Source: 67-14 sp020438345 (GTDB taxonomy: Bacteria; Actinomycetota; Thermoleophilia; Solirubrobacterales; 70-9). From it: a stretch of 64,000 nt of DNA. The stretch's first letter is position 1, and each line of letters begins with the position of its first letter. Below the pieces are notes generated by a model. The model ran no database searches, was not told where the DNA came from, and saw nothing but the letters and a program-made list of their open reading frames with translations. Both the position numbers and the translations under genes were made by a program. Positions 33,259-41,075 of this stretch are shown piece by piece. Location of the stretch: positions 235,713-299,712 of the forward strand of contig CALMSY010000005.1 of the NCBI GenBank assembly GCA_937872475.1, read 5' to 3'.

Positions 33259-34622
33259 CGGCCAAGCTCCGCGATCGCTGCTTCAACTGCGGTACCGATC
33301 CGGTCCAGCGCTGCGCCGAAGACTTCAGGTTCCATCACCAGTGACGGCTGGATGTTGAGGGAGGTCGAGCTGGAATCGGTCAACACCCCCATTTCGGTCG
33401 CACGACGGCCGACCAGATGCTGGAGTTCCGGATCACGCTCCCGGCTTTCGCGATTTCGCACGAACTCGAGCGCCTGGAAGCCACCAAAGGCCCGGGCCTC
33501 GCCGATCTGCTCATACCTGGCCTCAAGCCCGCCGAGCTTCTCGCGTCCGACTTTCTCAAGCTCACGTACGTTTTCGAGGATCGGTTCTTTCTCGAAGACC
33601 TCGATCGTCGCCAGCGAAGCAGCGCAGGCCCAGGGCAGCCAGGACCAGGTCGAACCGGTCGGCATGTCGTCAAAGCCGCCCATCGCCCGCTCCGATCCGA
33701 GCACGGCGCCAATCGGGGCGATACCACCACCCATTGCCTTCCCGAGACACATCAGGTCGGGCTGGATGCCCCACTTCTCGACTGCGAACATCTCACCAGA
33801 GCGGCCGAAGCCGGTCTTGACCTCGTCCACTGCCAGCAGCCAGTCGTGCTCCTCACACAACGCCTTCAGGGCGTCCCAGAAATCCTGTGAGGGCGCCACG
33901 CAGCCGCCGGAGCCCATGATCGGTTCAATCACCACGCCGGCGACTTCCGAAGGGTCGAAGGCGTGGAAGAGCAAGTGGTCCCGAATGAAGTCAACGGTTG
34001 CATCACCTGAACCGCCCGGCCGTGGCGGCCCGAACGGACTCCGGTACGGGTTCGGGTACGGCGCGTGGGCGAAACCGGGCACCAGCGGGCGGATGCCCCT
34101 GCTGATCTCGTTTTCTTCTGCCCCGAGGGCGGAGGTGAGCGAAGTCTCCCCGTGGTAGCCGCCGAGGAAACCGATCACAATCGGCCGGCCGGTGGCCCGG
34201 CGCATCATTTTGACCGCGGTCTCCACCACTTCGGTTCCGTTCAGGCCGAGATCCACTCTGGTCAGTGAATCCGGGGTGATCTCGAGAATCTTTTCGGCGA
34301 GGGGAAGAATGTATGGAGTGGCTACGCCGTGGCTGTCTTCGTTGCCGATCAGATGCATCGCCTCTGCCAGCGGGCCGATCAGGTCGTCGCGGGCAGCGCC
34401 CAGCGGCACCGAAGCCGAGGAGGAGACCAGGTCGACGAAGGTATTGCCGTCAATATCGGTGACGAGGTAGCGGTCCTTGGAGCCGATCACAAAAGGCTCA
34501 AGATGGTTCGCCGTGCCCGGATAGATCAGATCGCGCATCCGCTTGAGCTGCGCTGCGCTATTTGGTCCGGGCAATTGATCCGGTTCCGGTGGCAGAAGTT
34601 CCTCGGTCATGTTCCCTCTCAT
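33255..34622 (-). CDS. class III aminotransferase (omega-amine/GABA type)
   Basis: A 455-residue PLP enzyme. Typical stretches are LNGTEVVETAVKMMRRATGRP, FLGGYHGETS, VVIEPIMGSGGC, LLAVDEVKTGFGRSGEMFA (Asp for the PLP nitrogen) and LMCLGKAMGGGIAPIGA with the Schiff-base Lys. It is closer to 4-aminobutyrate or omega-amine transaminases than the GSA-like paralogue at 18.9 kb. ATG 34622 follows TAGACT by 7 nt, giving a nearly leaderless start; an internal ATG at 34610 is an alternative. It leads a two-gene unit with kbl. Confidence 0.85.
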   Translation of the reverse strand: MRGNMTEELLPPEPDQLPGPNSAAQLKRMRDLIYPGTANHLEPFVIGSKDRYLVTDIDGNTFVDLVSSSASVPLGAARDDLIGPLAEAMHLIGNEDSHGVATPYILPLAEKILEITPDSLTRVDLGLNGTEVVETAVKMMRRATGRPIVIGFLGGYHGETSLTSALGAEENEISRGIRPLVPGFAHAPYPNPYRSPFGPPRPGGSGDATVDFIRDHLLFHAFDPSEVAGVVIEPIMGSGGCVAPSQDFWDALKALCEEHDWLLAVDEVKTGFGRSGEMFAVEKWGIQPDLMCLGKAMGGGIAPIGAVLGSERAMGGFDDMPTGSTWSWLPWACAASLATIEVFEKEPILENVRELEKVGREKLGGLEARYEQIGEARAFGGFQALEFVRNRESRERDPELQHLVGRRATEMGVLTDSSSTSLNIQPSLVMEPEVFGAALDRIGTAVEAAIAELGR

Positions 34623-34629
34623 TCAGATG

Positions 34630-34635
34630 AGTCTA
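34630..34635 (-). promoter_or_regulatory. -10 box of the aminotransferase-kbl unit
   Basis: TAGACT on the minus strand ends 7 nt before ATG 34622. No GntR-type palindrome like the ones at 20.4 and 21.7 kb is seen here. Confidence 0.45.
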
Positions 34636-34657
34636 GGCCCGAAGATGCGGCCCGATG

Positions 34658-34690
34658 AAAAAGGAGGGCCCGGGCAAGCCCGGGCCCTCC
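34658..34690 (-). terminator. Rho-independent terminator of the alkaline phosphatase gene
   Basis: Arms 34663-34675 and 34678-34690 pair perfectly over 13 bp around a tight loop. On the minus strand TTTTT follows. It lies 21 nt beyond the phosphatase stop. Confidence 0.93.
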
Positions 34691-34711
34691 ACTCACGCGC
34701 GTAGCTACCGG

Positions 34712-36049
34712 CTACTCCTGACCAAGGAGTGCGCGTTTGGCGACGTCGAATACCCACGTGTTGTGGTGGACGCCAACCAGTTCATCCGCGTTCGGACCGA
34801 CCGCGGTAACCGGAACCATGCCGCCGGTGTGTTCGCCGGTGGTCCAGTCCACCTTGAACTTGCGATTGGTCCCCTTGATCGTCACGGGTCCGCTTCGAAT
34901 CGGGACTTCGCCCTTCGGGCCGGCGTTGTTCAGCGGCTTCTTGCTCCAGTAGGGAATCGGGTCGTCACCGTCCGAATTGGTGTTGGTCTCACCCATCGGC
35001 TCGATTGTCATGCCGCCGGTCTCATGGTCGGCGGTGACGATCAGCAGAACATTCGGGTTGGTCTTCCGGTATTCCTGGACCGCGGCGACGATCTGATTGA
35101 CGGTCTTGCCGGACTCGATCACGTTGCGGACATCGTGCTCATGCCCGGCCGAGTCGAGGTCGTCGCTCTCCATCGCCATGAAGAACCCGTTCGGGTTGTT
35201 GTCGGCGATGTCGAGGGCCTTGTTGACCATGTCGACAACCGGTACGTAGTGCGGATCCTTGCCCAGCTTGTAGCCCTTGGTCTCGATCCAGCGGCGCTTG
35301 GCGCTGTCCTGGACGAGTGCGAGCACGCGGGGGCCGGTCAGGCCGGCGACTGTTTCCTTGTCATATGCGTACTGGTAGCCCTGACTGATCGCCTTCTCGA
35401 CAAGGTTGCCCTTGGTCCCTTCAGAGTCGTCCTCGCCATCCTTGTTGGTGTTCGGGATCATGCCGTCGTTGCCCGGCGGATACCAGTAGGCCTCGTTGCC
35501 GCCCATCAGGATGTCGACCTTGTTGTTGTAGATCTCCTTGTCGGCGATGACCGACTTCCAGTCACGTTCGATCACCGGGCCACCGAACGAGGCCAGGGTC
35601 GCGTTGGTCACATCGTGGTCGTTTATCAAGGCCGTTGTCTTGCCCTGCGCCTTGGCGATATCCAGGAGGGTCGGAACCCTTTCCTTGCTGGGCGGGAGGC
35701 CTGTGTAGCCGTTGATGGTCTTTTGGCCGATCGCCCAGGCGGTTGCGCCTGCGGCAGAGTCGGTGACTGCGATCGGACCGGCGGGGATCGTGTCGAGGAA
35801 GCCCGTGTACGGAAGAGCATCCATCGGCTGTCGCTCGTTGAGTCCGTAGAGCGCATACTGGATCGCCGTCCTCTGCTGGATTCCCATGCCGTCGCCACTG
35901 AGAATGATCACGCTGGTGGCGGGCGTCGGAGCCTCCGCCTTGGACGAGTCACCCCTGGCAATGAACATGACCAGCGCGAGAACCAGCGCTGCAGCCGCCG
36001 TCGCCACAACCGCTTTCCTGGTTGAAATTCGCTGAACCACTGACATCAC
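34712..36049 (-). CDS. phoA: secreted alkaline phosphatase
   Basis: A 445-residue exported enzyme that releases phosphate from organic esters. The signal-anchor (about 13-32) is followed by the metal and phosphate sites IILSGDGMG, VTDSAAGATAWAIGQKT (catalytic Ser), DLDSAGHEHD and VTADHETGG, and a late GEHTGG, all in the alkaline phosphatase order. The start is GTG 36049 or the adjacent ATG 36046; a GGAGGAG site lies 10-12 nt upstream. It is a single-gene unit with its own terminator. A 17-bp palindrome lies just upstream and is probably its operator. Confidence 0.93.
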   Translation of the reverse strand: MMSVVQRISTRKAVVATAAAALVLALVMFIARGDSSKAEAPTPATSVIILSGDGMGIQQRTAIQYALYGLNERQPMDALPYTGFLDTIPAGPIAVTDSAAGATAWAIGQKTINGYTGLPPSKERVPTLLDIAKAQGKTTALINDHDVTNATLASFGGPVIERDWKSVIADKEIYNNKVDILMGGNEAYWYPPGNDGMIPNTNKDGEDDSEGTKGNLVEKAISQGYQYAYDKETVAGLTGPRVLALVQDSAKRRWIETKGYKLGKDPHYVPVVDMVNKALDIADNNPNGFFMAMESDDLDSAGHEHDVRNVIESGKTVNQIVAAVQEYRKTNPNVLLIVTADHETGGMTIEPMGETNTNSDGDDPIPYWSKKPLNNAGPKGEVPIRSGPVTIKGTNRKFKVDWTTGEHTGGMVPVTAVGPNADELVGVHHNTWVFDVAKRALLGQE

Positions 36050-36070
36050 GTACCTTTTCTCCTCCTGGAG

Positions 36071-36087
36071 GAATTGTTCAACAATTC
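36071..36087. promoter_or_regulatory. perfect palindrome upstream of alkaline phosphatase
   Basis: GAATTGTTCAACAATTC is an 8-bp inverted repeat around one central base, 22 nt before the phosphatase start. Its TTGT...ACAA ends resemble GntR-family sites, but it lacks the GGAAT core of the two operators in the catabolic locus. It does not look like tandem PHO-box repeats. Confidence 0.55.
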
Positions 36088-36348
36088 GTTCATCCTACAT
36101 AACCCAACGGGCCTGTCAAGGTCCAGATGTGAAACTTCGGAGTTCTTCCCGCCTCTCCGGCCAGGCAGTCATCGGGGGTCTGATGGTGAACGTGGGACCC
36201 TGAACACGGGCCAGGAAGAGGAGTTTCTGCCGGATTCCGGAAACCAGCCAGGTTCAACAACTGGTCTGGCGAACAACTGCACAATCGGGCGGCAGGTGCA
36301 AACGGCTTTCGGGGGCCGTGGTGGCTGGTGCGCGCGGCCTTGCGGGTT
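36088..36348. other. intergenic stretch, no gene recognised
   Basis: Short open frames exist on both strands but none has family resemblance or a convincing start. A half-site GGTTCAACAACTGG near 36250 recalls the phosphatase palindrome. Otherwise nothing identifiable. Confidence 0.5.
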
Positions 36349-36690
36349 CTACTCGTCCTCGTCGGGACTGCCGAGCTGATGCCGAAGCCCCCTGAAGAGC
36401 GGCACCGCGAGAATCGCGAGGAGAATCAGGACCCAGATCACCGAGGCCAGCGGAGAAACCAGCTTCGCCACCGCCCCGACCGAGATACCCGCAATGATCA
36501 CGACCACCAACCAGCTGAAGGCGGCTCCTTCTGATTCAACGGGGTTGCCGAGGTTCAACCCGAAACGCTCGCCCCTCGCAGGGACCGGTGATTCTTCGAC
36601 AGGCTCTTCCCCACTCGCTTCGGGCCACGAATCGCTACCGGTATCCCCACCTGAGGGGCCGGCATCGTCCCGCTGCTCGGGATCGTTCAT
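36349..36690 (-). CDS. small two-helix membrane protein at the end of the aa3 operon
   Basis: A 113-residue protein: an acidic, Pro/Ser-rich N-terminal half (about 1-55) and two adjacent hydrophobic helices (about 58-98), ending in an acidic tail. It begins 20 nt after the ctaE stop. I know no family for it. By position it may be an accessory or assembly protein of the oxidase, or an actinobacterial small subunit. ATG 36690 is preferred because the conserved-looking part starts there. Confidence 0.65.
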   Translation of the reverse strand: MNDPEQRDDAGPSGGDTGSDSWPEASGEEPVEESPVPARGERFGLNLGNPVESEGAAFSWLVVVIIAGISVGAVAKLVSPLASVIWVLILLAILAVPLFRGLRHQLGSPDEDE

Positions 36691-36710
36691 GACCTCGGCC
36701 TGATCGCCGG

Positions 36711-37340
36711 TCAGACGATGTAGATCGCCAGGAACACGATGATCCACATGATGTCGACGAAGTGCCAGTAGATGCCTGGAACCTCAACACCGAGATGGTC
36801 CTTCTGTTCCGGGCCGAAATGGCCGCGATACGCACGGATGTTGGCAAAAGTCAACAGCAGCAAACCGACGAAGACATGGGCACCATGCAACCCGGTGAGA
36901 CTGAAGAAGATCGACCCGAAAGCGCCGTCACGCGGTGTGAAGCCGATGTGGATGTACTCGTTGATCTGGATGAAAAGGAAGGTCGCGCCAAGTAGCCAGG
37001 TCAAGGTCAGCCCGAGCTTCAGGCCCCGGTGGTTGTTGTGCTTGATTGCCTCAAGCGCGTAGTGGACCGTGAACGATGAGGAGATCAGGACGGCCGTATT
37101 GATCCCGGCGATAAGAACCGGAAGCTCAATGCCCTCCGGCGGCCAGGAGGCCGGATCAGCAACGACGCGGAGGAAGAAGTAAGCCGCGAAAAACGCGCCA
37201 AACAGCATGATCTCGGAAAGAATGAACAGCAGGATGCCGAGAACGGTCCGGTCAATCCGCGCACTCTGGTGCGCCTCGGGCGGACCATGGTGGTGGTCGT
37301 CAACGTGATGATTGTGGGCCGCGATGCTTGCGCTTTCCAT
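36711..37340 (-). CDS. ctaE: cytochrome c oxidase subunit III
   Basis: A 209-residue membrane protein with five helices, the short form usual in actinobacteria. It has the conserved LSEIMLFGAFFAAYFFLR, the SLTGLHGAHVFVG motif with its His, and the C-terminal YWHFVDIMWIIVF. Subunit III stabilises the catalytic core of the aa3 oxidase. The N-terminus is His-rich (AAHNHHVDDHHHG), which might bind metal. It starts 2 nt before the stress-like gene ends, so the operon order is ctaC, ctaD, stress-like, ctaE. Confidence 0.95.
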   Translation of the reverse strand: MESASIAAHNHHVDDHHHGPPEAHQSARIDRTVLGILLFILSEIMLFGAFFAAYFFLRVVADPASWPPEGIELPVLIAGINTAVLISSSFTVHYALEAIKHNNHRGLKLGLTLTWLLGATFLFIQINEYIHIGFTPRDGAFGSIFFSLTGLHGAHVFVGLLLLTFANIRAYRGHFGPEQKDHLGVEVPGIYWHFVDIMWIIVFLAIYIV

Positions 37341-37342
37341 CT

Positions 37343-38242
37343 CTATGCCTCGTTGCTTTCCACGGTTGAATCTTCCGCCGTCTCGGTGACTTCGCCTTCT
37401 GCGACTACGGCCGCGACGGCTTCCGGAGGCCGGCCAGCCTCGTGATGGACGACTGGCTTGTCGGTGATTTCCCGAACCCGGCCGACCAGGTCATCCTGGA
37501 GCCACTGAGACTCCTCCCCACTCAGCGTGGAGATCAGAATCTCGTCGACCCGGTAGTGCTCGATCGCGTTCTTCACAGCATCAAAAGCGTCCGGACTCAT
37601 CGGCTGGCCGGTCGCGTCGATATCGGCTTCGTAAAGCTTCGCAATCACGCCGGCGAGGTTGCGGGCCACAGTGGCTTCGGAAACACCGTCGTAGGCCGGA
37701 GCGATGATCGTGTACCGGTGAGGCCGCTCTTCCGAGCGCTCAACCAGCCGCCCGAGCAGGTCGTCACTGGGCAGGGTGCGATTGGCGACAACCAGAGTGT
37801 GAGTCACGTTGAGGCTGATCGAGTCATCCTCGATCCGAACCGGAATGTGCGTAATCGTGGTCACGTTGCCGTAGGTGATCTCCGCCCATTCGAGCAGGTC
37901 ACGACGGGTCAGCCCGAAACGAAAGTCATAGGTGCATGACAACAGGACCTCGGCCGGCCGGTGACTGCGGATCGCATCTCCGAGCGCGAGGTCATATTCC
38001 GGATCTAGGACTTCGCCGATCGCGTCAATCCCGAATTCGTTCAGCAGGGCGAGAGTCACGTCTACCCTGGCCCGGGCCGCCTCGGCCTTCTCTTCCGGAG
38101 CGAAAAGCTGCCCTACCGAAGGCTGGTTCTGCGGCGCGACAACCACGACGTAGGAGGCATCAGCCGCCTTTTCCCGGGCGGCTTCAAGCAGCTTGCGGCC
38201 GCCGGCAACCTCGTTCAGGAAGATCAGAAGAGGCTGGCTCAT
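37343..38242 (-). CDS. universal stress protein-like, two-domain
   Basis: A 299-residue cytoplasmic protein built of two alpha/beta halves. Each half has a strand start (LLIFLNE, YTIIAPAYDG), a central helix-strand unit and a Rossmann-like end (PAEVLLSCTYDF, VDEILISTLSGEESQW). That resembles tandem UspA or nucleotide-binding folds, although the Gly-rich ATP motif is poorly kept. A charged tail of about 40 residues follows. It lies between ctaD and ctaE with short overlaps on both sides, so it is made with the oxidase. Possible roles are sensing energy charge or helping assembly. Confidence 0.65.
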   Translation of the reverse strand: MSQPLLIFLNEVAGGRKLLEAAREKAADASYVVVVAPQNQPSVGQLFAPEEKAEAARARVDVTLALLNEFGIDAIGEVLDPEYDLALGDAIRSHRPAEVLLSCTYDFRFGLTRRDLLEWAEITYGNVTTITHIPVRIEDDSISLNVTHTLVVANRTLPSDDLLGRLVERSEERPHRYTIIAPAYDGVSEATVARNLAGVIAKLYEADIDATGQPMSPDAFDAVKNAIEHYRVDEILISTLSGEESQWLQDDLVGRVREITDKPVVHHEAGRPPEAVAAVVAEGEVTETAEDSTVESNEA

Positions 38243-40152
38243 GATGGTGCGGTCACCGTAGTCGGCTTGGGCTCGGGAACATCGGCTGACTCCTCGCCAC
38301 CCATGATGACGTGACGTGCGCCCGGGGTTCCGTACTCATAGGGACCGCCGACAACACGCGGGATCTCGTCGAAGTTGAACACTGGCGGCGGTGAAGAGAC
38401 GTGCCATTCGATCGAATTTGCCCGCCAGGGGTTGTTCCCGGCCTTGGGACCAAAGCGCCAGCTGACGATCATGTTGTAGAGGAAGACCAGCTGGACGGCG
38501 CCAAGGACGAAGGCTGAAACTGAAATCAGAAGGTTCCAGTCGCCGTACTGGGAGGCATAGTCCGCGACCCGCCGGGGCATGCCGTCCATACCGACCCAAT
38601 GCATCGGGACGAAGGCCATCCAGGTGCCGATCACAGTGCCCCAGAAATGGATGCGGCCGAGACGCTCGTCATACATGCGCCCGGTCATCTTCGGGAACCA
38701 GTGATAGATGCCGGCGAAGATCGTGAAGACCGAGCCGCCGAACAGCACAAAGTGAATGTGAGCAACCACGAAGTACGTGTCCGACACGTGGATATCAAGC
38801 GGAATCATGCCCAACTGGACCCCGGAAATACCACCGATCGTGAATGTCACGATGAAGGCAAGTGCAAACAGCATCGCCGTCGAATAGGTGTGAATCTTGC
38901 CGTAGAAGAGGGTTCCAAGCCAGGAAAACACCTTGATTCCCGTAGGCACCGCGATCAGGAGCGTGGTGATCATGATCGGCACACGCAGCCAGCTGAACAT
39001 GCCGGCGACAAACATGTGGTGGGCCCAGACCGAGTAGGAAAGCACCACGATTCCGATCAGCGCCAGAGCCATGAGCCGGTAGCCGAAGACCGGTTTTCGG
39101 GCATGGGTCGAAATGATTTCGGAAATGATCCCGAAGCCGGGCAACATCATGATGTAGACGGCCGGATGCGAGTAGAACCAGAAGATGTGCTGGTAGGAGA
39201 CGACGTCGCCACCCTCGAGGAAGTTGAAGAAGTTCATCCCGAGAATGCGGTCGAAAAAGACCATGAACTGGGCCCCGGCCACAAAAGGCGTCGCACCGAC
39301 GACGAGGAGGGAAGTGGAGAGGTTGGCCCAGACGAGCAGCGGCATACGCCAGATATTCATGCCCGGTGCGCGCATGGTGATGATGGTCACCAGGAAGTTC
39401 AGGGCCGTCGCGATCGACGACGCACCGGCGAATTGCACGCCGATATTGAAGAACGACTGGCCTAACGGGGCTCCCGTAGACAGCGGTGCATAGCCGGTCC
39501 ACCCGGCATCGAATGAGCCGCCCGGAGCAAGGAAGCTGGCGAGGAAGATGATGCCGGCAATCGGCAGCAGCCAGAAAGAAAGCGCATTCAACCTCGGGAA
39601 GGCCATGTCCGGCGCGCCGATCATCAGCGGCAGCACGTAGTTGGCCAGGCCGGCAAAGACCGGGATGATGAAGAGGAAGATCATCACCACCGCGTGGGTG
39701 GAGAAGAGCCCGTTGAAGGTGTTCGCGGCGACGATCTGGGCGCCTGGCTGTGCGAGCTCGGCCCGCATCAGGAGAGCGAGGAGGCCACCAATCAGGAAGA
39801 AGAAGAGCGTGGTTACGACGTACTGGGTGCCGATGACCTTGTGGTCGGTGTTGAACTTGAAGTAGTCCTGCCACCTCGTCGCACCGTGACCGGAATGGTC
39901 TTCAGGGATGGTTGGCTTGCCGGCCGCCCAGCGGAACCAGTAGTCAAAGGCACCGAAGCCGAAGAGGAAGCCGAAGGGCGCGGTAATCAGCGGAACAATG
40001 ACCTGCGGGTAGCCGGTCTGTTCCGTCTGCATCGCGTCGAGACCCGAAAGAAGGCGCAGACCGACTACCAGAAAGAAGCCAAAGGCAGCGCCAAGCACCA
40101 ATCCGATCGCACCGCGGTACCAGCCCGGCTGTCTGATTGCTGCTGCCATCAC
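38239..40152 (-). CDS. ctaD: cytochrome c oxidase subunit I (canonical aa3)
   Basis: A 637-residue catalytic subunit of an aa3-type oxidase. All ligands are present: STHAVVMIF (heme a His), FYSHPAVYIM (CuB His and cross-linked Tyr), VWAHHMF (CuB His pair), VAHIHFVLFGG (heme a3 and heme a His), and GMPRRVADY for the propionates. This is the working oxygen reductase. About 90 residues at the N-terminus, with two predicted helices (GAIGLVLGAAFGFFLVV and PLITAPFGFLFGF), precede the usual DHKVIG start and are unusual. ctaC is 34 nt upstream. Confidence 0.96.
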   Translation of the reverse strand: MMAAAIRQPGWYRGAIGLVLGAAFGFFLVVGLRLLSGLDAMQTEQTGYPQVIVPLITAPFGFLFGFGAFDYWFRWAAGKPTIPEDHSGHGATRWQDYFKFNTDHKVIGTQYVVTTLFFFLIGGLLALLMRAELAQPGAQIVAANTFNGLFSTHAVVMIFLFIIPVFAGLANYVLPLMIGAPDMAFPRLNALSFWLLPIAGIIFLASFLAPGGSFDAGWTGYAPLSTGAPLGQSFFNIGVQFAGASSIATALNFLVTIITMRAPGMNIWRMPLLVWANLSTSLLVVGATPFVAGAQFMVFFDRILGMNFFNFLEGGDVVSYQHIFWFYSHPAVYIMMLPGFGIISEIISTHARKPVFGYRLMALALIGIVVLSYSVWAHHMFVAGMFSWLRVPIMITTLLIAVPTGIKVFSWLGTLFYGKIHTYSTAMLFALAFIVTFTIGGISGVQLGMIPLDIHVSDTYFVVAHIHFVLFGGSVFTIFAGIYHWFPKMTGRMYDERLGRIHFWGTVIGTWMAFVPMHWVGMDGMPRRVADYASQYGDWNLLISVSAFVLGAVQLVFLYNMIVSWRFGPKAGNNPWRANSIEWHVSSPPPVFNFDEIPRVVGGPYEYGTPGARHVIMGGEESADVPEPKPTTVTAPS

Positions 40153-40186
40153 ATGACCTCCATCATCGCTGTGGCGTCAAACGCCA

Positions 40187-41023
40187 TCAGTCCTGCTCAT
40201 TCGGTTTGTTGGTTTCAATGACACCGCTGTCCTCTATGCCACTCGACTGCTCTTCGAGTTGCTTCTGCTTCTCGATGTACTGGTCGGGTGTGAGGAGCAG
40301 GTCCTCGGGTACTTCGGACTTGAGTCCGGCAACCCACTTGTCATATTCAGCCTGGGATTCGACGACTACCTTCGCCCGCATGGTCGTATGCCCGAGGCCA
40401 CAAAGTTCGGCGCAGACGAGCTGGAAGGTGCCTTCCCTGTTCGGTGTCACCACTACATCGGTCTCCAGCCCCGGAACGGCGTCCTTCTTCATTCGCCATT
40501 CGGGAACCCAGAAAGAGTGGATTACGTCCTGGGCCCGGAGGTCGAAGATGATCTGACGGTCAACGGGAACGTGAATCTCGCCCTCGGACCATTTGTTTCC
40601 GCTCTCCGGGTAGCCGAAAGTCCAGGCGAACTGCTGCGCGTAGGCATTGACATGGATCGCGTCGGCTTTGGTCTTCTCGATGTCATTGAGTACGGCCCAT
40701 GAGTAGCCGCCGAGACCGAGCACGATCATCACCGGTATGAGGGTCCAGATGACCTCAAGCTTGGTGTTGCCGTGGATCGGCAGGCCGTCGCTTTCGTCAC
40801 CCGGCTTGGCACGCCACTTGTAGAGCGCGTAGCCGAGAGCAACGCAGACGATCGCGAAGATGAATGACGAGAGAACAATGGTCACGTCCATCATGGTGTC
40901 GATCGGTTTTGCAGCCGTCGAGGCTTCCTGCCCGAACCAGTTGAACTGGAGCAGGACTACGGACTGAATCAGGCCGACGACAATTACGGCCAGGACCATT
41001 TTGAAAATCGGGAGACGAGTCAT
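40187..41023 (-). CDS. ctaC: cytochrome c oxidase subunit II (canonical, with CuA)
   Basis: A 278-residue subunit with two N-terminal helices and a cupredoxin domain that keeps the complete CuA site: DVIHSFWVPEW followed by VCAELCGLGHTTM. It receives electrons from cytochrome c for CtaD. A charged C-terminal tail (about 235-278) extends into the periplasmic side. It starts at ATG 41023, 12 nt after a minus-strand TAGAAT with no clear ribosome site. First gene of the aa3 operon. Confidence 0.96.
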   Translation of the reverse strand: MTRLPIFKMVLAVIVVGLIQSVVLLQFNWFGQEASTAAKPIDTMMDVTIVLSSFIFAIVCVALGYALYKWRAKPGDESDGLPIHGNTKLEVIWTLIPVMIVLGLGGYSWAVLNDIEKTKADAIHVNAYAQQFAWTFGYPESGNKWSEGEIHVPVDRQIIFDLRAQDVIHSFWVPEWRMKKDAVPGLETDVVVTPNREGTFQLVCAELCGLGHTTMRAKVVVESQAEYDKWVAGLKSEVPEDLLLTPDQYIEKQKQLEEQSSGIEDSGVIETNKPNEQD

Positions 41024-41035
41024 GAGGCACCCGCC

Positions 41036-41041
41036 ATTCTA
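41036..41041 (-). promoter_or_regulatory. -10 box of the canonical oxidase operon
   Basis: TAGAAT on the minus strand, matching those before the subunit II homologue and the diheme cytochrome, predicts a leader of about 6 nt before the ctaC ATG. Confidence 0.5.
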
Positions 41042-41075
41042 TTGAAGCCGCAGACGAACGCTCTGTGACCCTGCC

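Noticed and set aside
34655..36025. 456-codon open frame antisense to alkaline phosphatase
   Set aside because: It mirrors the GC-rich phosphatase gene and has no motif or credible start. The phosphatase has catalytic motifs, a ribosome site and a terminator.
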